From Cheilinus undulatus (Eukaryota; Chordata; Actinopteri; Labriformes; Labridae): a stretch of DNA of 64,000 nucleotides. Below are positions 48,571 to 60,671 of this stretch, piece after piece. The position numbers and the translations under genes are program-made. Below the pieces are notes generated by a model. It made no database searches. It was not told the origin of the DNA and was given only the letters and a program-made list of their open reading frames with translations. The stretch covers positions 3,781,207 through 3,845,206 of the forward strand of contig NC_054886.1 of NCBI RefSeq assembly GCF_018320785.1, written 5' to 3'. Every line of letters starts with the position of its first letter. The first letter of the stretch is position 1.

Positions 48571-48824
48571 AAAGTTAATGCAGTGATTAAAGAGGACGAC
48601 TGGGCTTCACAATATTGGTTTTGTCCTTACTGCTATTATGGTGGTGGAACATTGGTGTAGTGTGGGAAAACTTAAGGAAGCAAAGAAGAGACAACACCTC
48701 AAATGCACAAGCACTTTTTCTGGGTATGTGAGGGAGATATAGGATAGCATACATGCTTGCATCATAGTTTTAGTTAATATAGAGGTGTACAAAATGCTCC
48801 CTGTTACACATACAGTATAGACTC

Positions 48825-49035
48825 ACCGGCCAATTCATTAGGTACACCTTGTTAGTAGTGGGTTGGATCCCTTCTGCCTTTAAATCTGCCTTAATTCTTC
48901 ATTGCATAGTTCCAACAAAGTGTTTGAAACATTCCACAGAGAGTTTTGCCCATAGTGATATTTCATTCCACCACATCCCAGAGCTGCTCTATCGGATTGA
49001 GATCTGGTAAATGTGAAGGCCATTGGAGTACAGTG
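48825..49035. mobile_element. DNA transposon end (ACTCACCGGCCA family)
   Basis: Begins ACTCACCGGCCAATTCATTAGGTACACC and continues with TGCCTTAATTCTTC, CCACCACATCCCAGAG, GGATTGAGATCTGG and GGCCATTGGAGTACAGTG. This order is typical of a very common teleost Tc1/mariner-like element read from its 3' end on the complementary strand. The other end is missing. Confidence 0.6.
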
Positions 49036-49900
49036 ACAGGAATAAACCAAGTGGTGGATTACAAGAAACAAGGATTTAGGCCTAGCAAACTTGAGTAGGC
49101 CAATGATAGGAGAGGACCTGAGGAGACTCTGCAGGGGGTCCACAGGTAATAAAAGCCAGTGTGACCCTCACCCATGTGGCCCCCCCTGCACTGTGCCCAA
49201 ATGGTCCTGCTCTAGAGCAGGGCAAAAGCGAGCCAGCCCCACCTCGAAGTGCGCAGTGCTGACGTCAAAGCAGGGATTTACCCCTTCTGCTACTGATACC
49301 CCCCTCCATAATACATTTTCAGCCCACAGGGAGTTAAGTTTTAGTCCTGCTTCTGCTCCAGCTGTCTATAACTCTGTTACAGCAGTGGTCTAATGTTAGC
49401 ATTCACCGTACTACTTAAACATTTATGACACGAGGCCACACACATTAACATTAACAAACCTAATGAATGCAGTGAGATGAGGAATAAGAGAGTTCCTTTA
49501 GCAATCTTCTTTGTTTTTCTTTTTTTGGCTGTTTTAAGAAACCAATAACTGAATCTTACAATTTTGTTATGGGTCTGAAGTATACAAAGTCGTGTATTGA
49601 ATCTTATGTTTCTGATCTGTGATCTCCTTTAGGAGCAACTTTCCCTCCATGTCTGATATTTCTCAAGAAACTGTTCAATATAATCGTCTTAGCAATCTGC
49701 ATGTATACAAAAGTTACTGACTGTTCTATTAAATCCTTCCATGTATTGATCTATGAATTATCTGTCTTTTACATTTGGTATTGTTAACATGTAAACATGA
49801 TGGAAATTTGATTTAATAAAATGATTGAATCAGTTTATTTTATTCAATCAATATGCTTATTTTGATTATCAACTGAAGAATATTGCTGCTATATCATTCC
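49036..49900. other. Intergenic, no gene recognised
   Basis: A moderately GC-rich patch (49090-49330) carries a 100-residue plus-strand frame without recognisable features; the remainder is AT-rich. Confidence 0.4.
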
Positions 49901-49914
49901 ATTGACCTGACTTT

Positions 49915-52130
49915 TAGACCCAATCCCAACCAAGCTGCTTAAGTAAGTCTTTCCTCGAGGTAGCACATCTATTCTGGACATGATCAACATGTCCTTTCTG
50001 TCAGGATATGTGCCACAGGATTTTAAATTAGCTGCAATTAAACCTTTCAAAACCACCTGATTCAGTCACCTTAGGTAATTATAGGCCCATAAAATTTCTT
50101 CCTTTTATCAATGAGATACTTAAGAAAGCCGTGGCCAATCAGCTAAGTGACTTTCTTCAAAATAACTTTCATTTTGAGGATTTCCAATCAGGATGTAGAG
50201 CCTAACATAGTATTGACTTAGTTAAAGTGACTAATGATCTACTGTTACTGTTACAAACTAGCACTTGAAGATCTCTCTCTCTATTGTTGACTCTCTCTTC
50301 ATTTCACTGTGAAAACCACAAAGAAACCAAACTGTCAGACTCATGTGTTCATACACTTCAGCTCTGGTGCTCTCCATGGTGCTGAAACAACATCACACTA
50401 TTTATGGTTAAACACACAGCACCATGGAGAGCACCAGACACACAGCACCATGGAGAGCACCAGACACACAGCACCGTGGAGAGCAGCAGACACACAGCAC
50501 GCTACACACAGTTGGAGCCACCTTACACTCCTCTTTAACAACCAGGAACCACCAAAGAAAGACACTACCACTGGCTTACATAGGGGTGTGCTGGGTGGAA
50601 GGCACCAAGTGTTTTTTTTTTTTTTGTTTGTTCTGGAGGGAGTGGTGTTTTGTTACTTTGACAGGAAATGTTCTTTTAAAAGCCCTCAGATCAGGGTTAT
50701 CAAACTCAATCACAGCAGGGGCTGGATTCTTGATTCAGGATGAACCTGGGCGCCAAACAGGGTCACCAAAGATAAGGGGGCTCGTGGCTTTGTCTGGTCT
50801 GAGGTTGCCAAAAATTGATCACCAAACATTGACTAAAACCATGATTAAAAAAGATATAAAGTAGTTTATACAAAGCTCTTTTGATTAGAAAAGCGTGCAT
50901 AGGCCTTTTTTAGGGTTTTATCTGTGAAATAATTAAAATTGATGTTGATTTTTGATGGCAGCGTGCCATTTTTTCCTCTCTCTTGGGTCCTGGGGGGGGG
51001 GGGGCACTGCTTTAGTTAGGTACATAAAGGGCAGGCTCCAAGGAAAAATGGTTGGCAAACACTGATTTAAATGACACATGATCGCCAGCATGACTTTAAC
51101 CATCGCCTGGCCGATCACAGTAGACATATTGGGCACCCCTGGTATAGACACTGAAATGACAAACCTTAGATTTTAACAGCTTCACTCATGACTCCACTGT
51201 CACATATGATCCACAGAGGAGCAAACTTTTATTTTTCCTGTGTCTTCCATAAAGTTACCATTCAAGATTTTTTGTCTTTCAAAATAAAAACATTTTCCAA
51301 ACCAGACATAAAGTATAGTAGGCATTTGACTGTACAAAAGATATATGACTGACAAATAGAAGTACAGCAAAGAACAATTTCAACTATCTTTAACTAAATT
51401 ACTCCCCGAAGCAGTCACATTAAGCTAAAATATCAAGTACTGCTAGATAAAATCCTTTCTTAGATGAGTATTAATACTGACCACTAGATCTAATTCTTTG
51501 ACATTCACTTCTTTCTATGTGCTTTTCCGTTTAAACAGTGTGCAGCCTATCAGTGGGGAAGTTGATGCATTTGGGGAACACTGTTGTGTAATATCTGACT
51601 AAATTTCAGCAGGATTTTAATCTCAGGCTAGTCCTGGAAAGAGGTTAGTGGCTAGATTTATGGGTTTCAAAAATAAAAAATAAACAATGGAAAAATGTCC
51701 CGTAACCTCCCGAGACCTGAGCTTCTGTTTGTCGTGTATTTTTAGTTTATTTCATATATTTAAGATCAGTAGGATGTGATAAGTATAAAGCATAAGCTCT
51801 GTCTAACAGGGACCAGTTTTGGCCAATGGTGTCTGCACATGAGGTCTTCTCACTGGACTTGCTTTATTAGATCTTAGTGCTGCATTCAATACATTTGATC
51901 ATCATATCCTGTTAAAGAGGCTTGAGAAATTACTTTGAACTAAAGGAGCTGCTTTAAGCTGCTTTTAATCACATCTTTCAAGTTGACCTCAGTTACATGT
52001 TAATAGTGAGTTTTCTTTGTTAACCAAAGTTAGCTAAAGAGTTCTCCAGGGTTTTCTGCTCAGACCAATTCTTCTTGCAGACTCCCTTAAAGGAGTTTTA
52101 TACATATGAGCAGTCTCTTAAAGTTCTTGT
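49915..52130 (+). mobile_element. CR1/Rex1-like LINE fragment, split by a later insertion
   Basis: Part one (49915-50250) encodes, with many stops, DPIPTKLLK, TSILDMINMSFLSGYVP, QDFKLAAIKPF and a VTNDLL-like end. Part two (about 51815-52115) continues with LLDLSAAFNTFDHHILLKRLE and FSLLTKVS...RVLQG...LRPIL, the next reverse transcriptase blocks. The 1.56 kb between (50255-51815) interrupts the ORF. All frames are decayed. Confidence 0.7.
50265..50765 (+). repeat. 0.5 kb repeated block, copy A, with 26 bp minisatellite
   Basis: Very similar to 52185-52680. Contains three to four tandem units of ACACAGCACCATGGAGAGCA-CCAGAC (50417-50500), then CCTTACACTCCTCTTTAACA, GGCTTACATAGGGGTGTGCTGG and a poly-T run. 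It ends in a TCAAACTCAATCACA...GGGGCTGGATTC string common at ends of fish hAT-like repeats. Open frames through it are by-products of the tandem units. Confidence 0.85.
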
Positions 52131-52184
52131 TCATTTAATAGACACAAAATAGTTTGTAGTTCCAGTAGGCATGTATAAACTAGA

Positions 52185-52680
52185 TCTCCCTTTCACTCTC
52201 TGTTGTTGATTGTCTCTTTGTTTCACTGTGAAAACCACAAAGAAGCCAAACTGTCAGATTCCTGCGCACATACGCTTCAGCTCTGGTGTTCTCCATGGTG
52301 CTGAAACAACATCACACTATTCATTGCTGAACACACAGCACCATGGAGAGCACCAGACACAAAGCACCGTGGAAAGCACCAGACACACAGCACCGTGGAA
52401 AGCACCAGACACACAGCACATTAAACACAATGGGAACCACCTTACACTCCTCTTTAACAACCAGGAACAGCCAAACAAAGATACTACCACTGGCTTACAT
52501 AGGGGTGTGCTGGATGGAAGGCACCAAGTGTTTCAGAAATGGAGGGGTGTTTTGTTACTTTGACAGGAAATGTTCTTTTAAAAGCCATTAGATCAGGGGT
52601 ATCAAACTCAATCACATCAGGGGCTGGATTCTTGATTCAGGACTAACCTGAGGGCCTAACAGGGTCACCTTTTTAAACCA
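52185..52680 (+). repeat. 0.5 kb repeated block, copy B
   Basis: Second copy of the block at 50265-50765, same orientation, ~1.92 kb downstream. The minisatellite has the variant unit ACACAGCACCGTGGAAAGCA. Lacks the long poly-T run of copy A. Confidence 0.85.
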
Positions 52681-52979
52681 GAAACTGTAAACCTCATTTT
52701 ACCAGTAATAAAATATGAAAAAAATAAAAATAAAAAAAACTTGCACTAATGATAAATGATTTTGAAATCTAAAAAGTTAAAAAGATAAGTACAATGTACA
52801 ATGGTGTCTGCACATGAGGACAACAGGCTTACAACACACAACATTTTATTTCAGCTACTTATTTTTCAAAACATTTTGCATGTAAAGAAATGTTAAATTG
52901 CCACTAAAAGTTCTGAAGGTCTCTCTGAATTTCCTTTACAATTATTAGAGGTTTTCAAATAAACACAACCCCTGACTTC

Positions 52980-53110
52980 CCCAAAATTTTCAAGACATTA
53001 CCTAAAAATCCTTTCTAAAATACCCCTAAATGTCCTCAGATAATCACCGAACATTTCAGTAAACTATTCTGGAGTAAAAAAAAAAGAAAAAAAAAAAAAT
53101 AAATAAATAA

Positions 53111-53170
<60 letters not shown>

Positions 53171-53900
53171 CTATATATATATAATTTAAGCTAAAAATTC
53201 CATTAAGATTCCTGAGAAATTTCCAGGCCAATTTAACCCTAATTCCAAGCAAATTCCATTTAAAATTTTTGTATCAAATGGCCAAAATTCACAAACAATT
53301 TCAGCCTAAAATGTCCCCAAAAACTTTTCTGGAAAACAAACAAACAAACAAACAAACAAAAGATATTAATAAAATATTCACCCAAAAATTCCATGAAGTT
53401 TCCTGAAAAATTTTCAGGCAGATTAACCCAAATTCAAAGCAAACTCCACTTAAAATTTTTAATCACATGCCCAAAAATTCACAAATCATTTCTTACTAAA
53501 TCCCTGGAAAATGTCCCCAAAAATCCCTTCTAAAATACCCCTTAATGTCCTCAAATAATCACCAAACAATTTAGTAAACTTTTTAAAATAAATAAATAAA
53601 TAAAGATATAAATGAAATTTTCCCCCAAAATTCCATGAAGATCCCTGAAAAATTGTCAGGCAAATTAACCCAAAATCCATTCTATTCTAATCAAATTTTC
53701 AAAAATTCACAAATAATTTCAGCCTAAATTCCCTTTAAAATGTCACCCAAAAATCCCCCCAAACATATATAAAAGTCTCTGAAAATTCAGGAAAACTTTG
53801 AAGCAAATTCCCTTCCCAAATTTCCAATCAAATGTCCAAAACTAAATATCCTCAAATAGTCCTCAAACATTTCAGTAAACTTTTCTGAAAAAAAGCCTAA
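52980..53900. repeat. Degenerate long-period tandem repeat with embedded (TA)n and (CAAA)n
   Basis: The phrase TCCTCA-x-ATA(A/G)TC-x-CC-x-AACATTT-AGTAAAC recurs near 53035, 53545 and 53855. CCAAAATTCACAAA-x-AATTTCAGCCTAAA-type strings recur near 53281, 53470 and 53700. CCCTGAAAAATT-x-TCAGGCAAATTAACCC-type strings recur near 53210, 53405 and 53645. A (TA)n of ~27 units lies at 53115-53170 and (CAAA)n at 53336-53360. Confidence 0.7.
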
Positions 53901-54059
53901 AGATATATGTGAAATTACCAAAGTAGTAAGAACAAACATATGAAAAAACTTTCAGAGGACCCCCGGGGAAAATGCTGACAGATTCAATGTGAATTCTCGC
54001 CCAGCAGCATCCACAGCAGTAAAGACAACAAACACTGCATACATTTCATTAAATTATCT

Positions 54060-55400
54060 TATGTTACTGACAGTTTCACCACTTGATGGCAGTGTTGTTA
54101 TTTTGAACTGGCTCTGGGTTGCTTGTTGGCTTTGGTAACCCAGACACATCATATTTTGCACAAACTTTCAGAACTTCGAGGATTAATGACCAAATGACAT
54201 AGGCTAAAAGATCTAAAAAAGCAACACATCATGGTACAATCTAAAGAAATTCAAGAACAGATGAGAAACAAAGTCATCTATCAGTCTAGAAAAGGGTTAC
54301 AAAGCAATTTCCAAGGCTTTGGGACTCCAGCCAACCACAGTAAGAGCCATTATTCACAAACGGAGAAAACTGTTGACAGTGGTGAACCTTCCCAGGAGTG
54401 GTCAGCCAACCAAAATGACTCCATGAGTGCATTAAAGACTCATCCAGGATGTAACAAAAGAACATCTAAACGACCTGCAGGCCTCACTGGCCTCAGTTAA
54501 GGTCAGAGTTCATGATTCAACAATAATAAAGACACTGGGCAGAAACGGCATTATGGGAGAGTTCCAAAGCCAAAACTACTGCTGATAAAAAAGAACACAA
54601 AGGCTTGTCTCACATTTGCCAGAAACATCTTGACGATCCATGAGACTTTCTGAGAAATATTCTGTGGACTGACGAGACAAAAGTTGAACTTTTTGAAGCG
54701 GTGTGTTTCATTCCATCTGGAGAAAAACTAACACAACATTTCATAAAAGAACAACAACAGTCAAACATGGTGGTGGCAGTGTGATGGTTTTGGGCTGCTT
54801 TGCTGCTTCAGGACCCGGACCACTTGCTGTAACTGATGGAGCCATGGATTCTATCTGGCCATCATTTTATGGCCTCAGACTCAAGCACTCTTGGGTTATG
54901 CAGCAGGAGAGTTATCGAAAAAAAATATGCAAGTCCACCTCTGAATGGCTTTAACAATGACAACTAAAGGATTTGGAGTGGCCTAGTCCAAGTCTTAAAG
55001 ACTTATATTTGATTAAGATGGTGTAGCATGATGTGTGCTTGAAAACCCTCCAGTATGGCTGAAATAAAACAACTATGCAAAGAAGAGTAGGTCAAAAATT
55101 AGTTCACAGTGATGTCAAAGACTGCCAGTAACTCAAACTCTTGCTTGATTGTTGCCTCCAAGGGTGGCACAACCAGTGGAGAATACTTAGGGGGCAATTA
55201 CTTTTTCATGTAGGGTTTGGTTTGATTTTTTTTTCCCTTCATAAATACAATTATCATTTAAAAACTCCAAATCATATTTACTTAGGCTATCTTTGTTTAA
55301 TTTTAAAGTATAGTGATGATCTGAAACATTGAAGTGGGACAAATATGCATAAAAGAAGGAATCAGGAAGGGGGCAAATACTTTTTCATGGCACACTAAAT
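54060..55400 (+). mobile_element. Tc1/mariner transposon relic with transposase remnants
   Basis: 54231-54500 encodes the N-terminal DNA-binding part in broken frames (SKEIQEQMRNKVI, then in a shifted frame text like VRAIIHKRRKLLTV). 54600-54720 gives a catalytic-region scrap (ILWTDETKVELF, containing the second acidic residue region). 54750-54860 gives VKHGGGSVMVLGCFAASGPG, a hallmark of Tc1-like transposases. The 3' flank has GGGGCAATTACTTTTTCATG and GGGGGCAAATACTTTTTCATGG, typical terminal strings. Stops and frameshifts make it inactive. Confidence 0.8.
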
Positions 55401-55668
55401 TTCAGCCAATCATGATCACTGATTATTCTTAGTATGCACTGCTCTTAAAGAGAATGAAATGTCATTTTAAATATGATTAATTTAGCATGATGTTTTTTAG
55501 ATCTTAATTGTTTATATATGGTTTTAAATAGTTTTTACTGTATACTGACTCAGGGATCACAGATGTAAAAAGCTTTATAGCTAAGCAGTTGTTGTGCAAG
55601 CTCCCTGTCAAATAAACTACTAAACTAAACCAGCACAAGAAAAGATGGGGGGACAGATGTCTGATTAT

Positions 55669-56700
55669 CAATCAATCTTTATTTTTATAACACTTTAATA
55701 CAAAACAAAGAAACACAAAATACTTTACACACACAACAAAATAAAAACACTTTAGCCAGCCTTTTCCCCCACCCCATTCCTCTTCCAAACCCGTCTTCTC
55801 CACCCATAAGTCCAACATTGATAAATCAGTCATTCAGTAAATGAAGGACATAATAACAGGAACTTGCATATTTAGGAAAATCTTTAAAAGTATTTTAAAA
55901 TTTGAAATGAGGAACCCCTGGTTAGGTTGAAATGTAAAAACAAAGCAACATAAGAGAGATTTCAAAACATTAAACTGAAATAAATACATAATAAAGATAC
56001 ACTAAAATGAGAATAAACACAAGAGACAGCGGTTTAAGGTGTGCCCCATGTACAGAGTCAGCCTGGGTTTGAATCCAGCCTGTGGCACTTTCCCACATGT
56101 CTCTCTCCAGCTCTCTCATCCCTGTTTCTGATTCTGTCCACTGTCCTTCTCTGTCAATAAAGGCATAAAATGCCCTAAAATAAATCTTCAAACAAAAAAC
56201 ACAGTAAAAGATAGCTCCATGAAATGTAGTAAAATAAGTCTAGAACACAAAAAGGGAACATGGTAAATTATGATAAGAGGATAAGCTACTAAAAGTCAAT
56301 CCTGACATTAGAATAGAGGGAGATAGAAGCTAAAACACTGAAGCACATTAAGATGATCTATAACTTAGCTAAAGACCAGACTAAACAGGTAGGCTTTGAG
56401 TTTGCATTGAAAATGAATAATATTAGGTGCAGCTCTCAGGTCTTCAGGTAAGCTGTTCCAATAGTTCTAACTTTGGGTTCTGTTAACAGAGCACTTTCAT
56501 GAGGTAAAAGAAAATCAGATAAATAAGAGCAGGGCAGGACCACTGAGAGCTTTAAAAGTTTTGGAGAAGCTGAACACGTGAAATATTCTTTATAGGGAGA
56601 CCAGAAGGAAGAGCACTACAGTAATCTATTTTACAGGTCATAAAAGCATGAATTAATGTCTCTGCATTGGCTTGACAGAGAAGCGATTGCACTCTGGCAA
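55669..56700. repeat. Interspersed repeat (ATCAATCAATCTTTATTT type) with a nested second repeat
   Basis: Starts with ATCAATCAATCTTTATTTTTATAACAC, the 3'-end string of a common fish repeat, and ends with a conserved-looking stretch (TTCCAATAGTTCTAAC, GAGAGCTTTAAAAGT, GCACTACAGTAATC). Nested at 56040-56192 is the repeat that also overlaps the GVIN stop codon (34619-34755), in inverse orientation. No gene. Confidence 0.55.
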
Positions 56701-56734
56701 TGTTCTTTTAAAGATAAAGAGATTTCTTCTTTTG

Positions 56735-56867
56735 TTTTATTATTATTATAACTATTATCATTATTGTTATTAATATCATTATTATTAGCAAAATAATAAT
56801 AATAATAATAATAATTATTATTATTATTGTAACTATTATTATTATTGTTATCAATATAGTAATAATA

Positions 56868-56898
<31 letters not shown>

Positions 56899-57083
56899 TA
56901 GTTCTTTTATTGTTATTATTATTATTAATATTTTTTTTATTACACCTACAAAAACTATGGGGGGGGGGGGCTTTAATAATTGAAAAAAGTGGAGGAAGAA
57001 ATGGAAACCTAAGAATGGACATGGGACGTTGAATTATCATCGTGATAGCATAATACTAATGCAAGGCATTGTTATTATTATTA

Positions 57084-57114
<31 letters not shown>

Positions 57115-57115
57115 G

Positions 57116-57158
<43 letters not shown>

Positions 57159-57180
57159 GTTTTATTGTTATTATTACCAT
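56735..57180. repeat. (ATT)n/(AAT)n microsatellite cluster
   Basis: Two trinucleotide tracts (56740-56935 and 57072-57175) around a short unique part with a G-run at 56959-56970. The left tract switches from ATT to AAT units, so it can fold on itself. Isoleucine- or tyrosine-rich frames here are artefacts. Confidence 0.95.
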
Positions 57181-57796
57181 GTTTTTTTCCCCTTTGTTGC
57201 CCCGTTGACCTCTTCCTCTTTTTCCTTTTCTATTGTTTGATTCTTAAACCATTCCTTTACCTACATACACCCTACAACCATATATACTGCTTTTTTTTCT
57301 TACAGTGTCTCTCTTTTTGTCTTTAATATATTTGTATAATATAATTCCAGCTCAACCTGACATCCCATACCTTCACCATTCTTTCATGTTCCCCCAAAAC
57401 AAATGACTGCACACACACGTAGACACACACTCACATATTTATACACACACATACACACACATAAAAATATAGCCCTTCACAAGTTCCTGCTTATCTTTGT
57501 CTTGTCGTGTTTCCACTGTTTGTATTGATTGAATTGCAAATATGTTGTCCCTTACGTGTCATGTTCTTTTTTGCATCACTCAATTAAAAAAAAAAAAGTT
57601 AAAACAGCTTTTTTTCACAATATACTGTATATATGTGGTTCAAAAATACGTAAATTTTTAGCCTACTGACAAGGATAAAAAGTTAATGTGTGAAGCTTGC
57701 TGACCAGTTTCTCTCTTGTCCCCTGCACCAGTGACTAAAACTTGATTAATGTCCTGGTTGAGATGAAAAAGTTCTCTGCCATGCATGATTTAATAT
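57181..57796. other. Intergenic, no gene recognised
   Basis: Contains a CACACA-rich stretch (57405-57465) and a poly-A run near 57586. No supported feature. Confidence 0.4.
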
Positions 57797-58020
57797 TTAA
57801 CATACAGTTAGAAAGGGCATCAAGTAGGTCATCAGGAGACATAAAGTGTCATTATAGCTGTGGAAATTGATGCCATGCCTCCTGATGACAATTCCAAAAG
57901 GTTTCATATAAAGGTTAAAAAGAGCCGGGCCTAAAATTGAACCTTGGGGAACACCGCACTTCATTTCATAAAATTTAGATGAGCAATCCCCATGATTCAC
58001 ATCAAACTTTCTGATTTAAA
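57797..58020 (-). mobile_element. L2/CR1-like LINE reverse transcriptase scrap
   Basis: The 67-residue minus-strand frame contains [19 protein letters not shown] and [14 protein letters not shown], matching the GVPQGS block and a decayed YADDTQL catalytic site (YADD reads YNDT). Only this part of the polymerase is present. Confidence 0.7.
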
Positions 58021-58021
58021 C

Positions 58022-58396
58022 CAGTTTAAACACTCGAAACAAAACCAGGAAACAATACTGGGACATTTAAAGGTCCTTGCACAACAGCATCCCTCTCCCA
58101 GAACTCCAGAAACTAGCCTCCTCACTTTCCAGACGTTTACAGACTGTTGGTAAAAGAAAAGGGGATTGTAAACATGACCCTGTCCCTACTTTTCTGAGAT
58201 GTGCTGCTGCCATGAAATTTCAAAATGGGCCAATATTTTTCATTAAATGGTCAAACGTCTCAGCTTCATTATCATCTATGTTGTTTGTGTTCTAATGAGA
58301 ATAATCCAGGTTTATGCAATTCTTAAATGATTGCATTCTGTTTAGATTCACATTTAAACGGTGCCCCAACCTTTTTGGAACTGGTGTTGTAAGTGT
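58022..58396 (+). mobile_element. DNA transposon 3' remnant
   Basis: Ends with GGTGCCCCAACCTTTTTGGAACTGGTGTTGTAA, close to a terminal string common on fish DNA transposons. Upstream lies a decayed coding-like stretch without an intact motif. Superfamily not assigned. Confidence 0.4.
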
Positions 58397-58559
58397 TTAA
58401 AAAAAAAGGTGTTAACTGTCTTTGAGTCTTCAGAAGGTCTTAAAATGACCTAAATCTGGTTTCTAAAAGCGTGCAGCACAAAGGGTTCAATAAAACAAAA
58501 AGTGATGACAAAACAAAGCAGCTCATGTGTTTTTCTGTTGAACAAACAATCTCAGCAGA

Positions 58560-58730
58560 AAGTGGCAGATGTAGGTTTCCCACTTCCTCTAGTGCGAGTG
58601 TTGACGCTCACTGATTTGCATCCGCTGGGTCAGGTACAGATAGTTTTCCGCTGAAGGTGTAGCTTTGAGTTTGACCCCATTGCTGCAAGCATCATTGTAG
58701 TGGAAGAGTCTGAACAGCAAAGAGCGGAGG
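58560..58730 (+). promoter_or_regulatory. Probable promoter of plus-strand NITR (octamer and ETS/PU.1-like sites)
   Basis: ATTTGCAT, the octamer bound by Oct factors, lies at 58614-58621, about 110 bp before the start codon. CCCACTTCCTCT (58580-58591) reads AGAGGAAGTGGG on the other strand, a PU.1/ETS core. Both motifs are common in lymphoid and myeloid promoters. The sites are seen directly; activity is inferred. Confidence 0.4.
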
Positions 58731-60625
58731 ATGATCACGCTATCTGTGCTCTGTGTTCTCCTTTACACAGCCTGTAAGTCTTTTCTACATTAGTTTTAGA
58801 TTTTAATCGTCTTTATGAAACTTTTAAATGTGTAATCTTATATTTGCATGCATTATTTATTTTCCAGATGGAGCTCTGCTGTACGCTGAACCAGGACAGA
58901 ATGTGACTTTGCCGTGTTTCCTAAACTCCAGTATCAATCAGTTGAGCTGGTACAAGCAAAATGCAGGGGATCCACCTCAAATCATATCCACTATCTATAA
59001 ACTAAAACAAACTTCTAACAAATTTTACAACCAGTTTAAAGACAGCAAACGGTTTTCAGTTCAGACTGGAGAAGGATTCTATCATCTGATCATATCTGGA
59101 GTCCAGGACTCAGATTCAGCGATGTATTACTGCGGACAAACTATGATCTCACACACTGAATTTAGAGAAGGAATATTTCTAGTTTTCAGAGGTATTTCTA
59201 AGATTTTTCTTCCTTTTTAACAGCCACAATATATTCAGATTTCATAACTGTGTTGCTCTTTCCAGGGTCTGGTGTCAGGTCTTACATCGAGCAGCCAGCC
59301 TCAGACACGGTGAAGCCAGGAGGCTCGGTAACCCTGCAGTGTTCAGTACGTAACGGCACCTGTGATGGAGATCACAGTGTTTACTGGTTCAAGAAGGATT
59401 CAGGCACCAAGAACTCTCCATCAGGAATCATTTACATCAACTCTAACAGCAGCCAGTGTGGACAAAACCCTAAGTCTGAAGGCCCTGAACAGAGATGTGT
59501 GTACAGTTTGTCAAAGGGGAGAGTGACTGAGTCTGATGCTGGGACGTACTACTGCGCCGTGGCTCACTGTGGAGATATTCTGTTCGGGACTGGAACCAGA
59601 CTGGATGTGGACCAAGGTTATCATAGTTTTGGATTTTTCATTAGTTTCTATTTTTATTTCGTTTTCACTTTCAGTTTAGTTTTTATTAGTTTTAACTTCT
59701 GGTTTGTTAGTGTAGTTTAGTTTTTATTTTGCAAAAAGGCTTCATTTTAGTTTAGTTTTAATTAGTTTTAGTGCTAGTTTTAGTTTTTTTAGAGCTAGAT
59801 GTCAGGGCTGAGTGAGCGTCATACATTTTTAAAGACATATTCAAACAGGCTACTCTTCACTTATCAATTTATTTATTTAATGATGATGTTTGAATATAAC
59901 TCCAGACATAAAAGTACCACTATGTGAAGTCTTAACCAATCAGATCAGGCAATTTTACTCTCCCAGACTTGGGTGTAGGTGCCAGTCAGTATGGTTGTGT
60001 CAAAGACTAAAGCTAAGGATATTGTTTCTCCATTTTTATTTTATTTTGGTTAGTTTTGTCAGCGCACTGTACAGTTTTAGTTAGTTTTTGTTTTTTTGGT
60101 ACAGCTTAGTTTGTATTTAGTTTCAGTTAACTAAAATTATTTAATTAATTAATTAATTCATGATTTAATTGTTTTTTTTTTCTTTTTTTTTTTGATTTTT
60201 ATTATTTTCAAAGGGAAAGAAAACGTCTTGATCTTGATGTATTGTGTGGCAGCTGCTCTGCTCGTGTCGATCATCTTCAATGTTGTCCTTCTCTGTATTT
60301 TGTGCAAAACATCCAAGAGGAAACTCCTTCAACCAGAAGGTAAAATTCACTGATTTATCAAAGAACAATATTCATTTTTATTTCAGGTTTGGGTTTAAAG
60401 TTTTGTCTTTGAAAAGACATCAACTTTTATTAGAAAAAAAGGCTCCTCACATCCTTGGCCTATTCTCTCTTAGCTGTTCCTCTGAAAAGATCAAAAACAT
60501 TCAGTGATGCTGCTTTCAGCCGCTACGCGCCGAGACTGAGAGGAACTGAGAATATAGAGACTTGGAAACATAATCTGAAAATGCAATTATGTAGTATGGC
60601 TTTATCTTATGTTTTATAATAATGA

Positions 60626-60671
<46 letters not shown>

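Noticed and set aside
50417-50500. Direct repeats of ~26 bp resembling a CRISPR array
   Set aside because: Units abut without unique spacers and lie in a eukaryotic interspersed repeat; this is a minisatellite.
56708-57326. Isoleucine- and tyrosine-rich open frames on both strands
   Set aside because: They are translations of ATT/AAT microsatellites.
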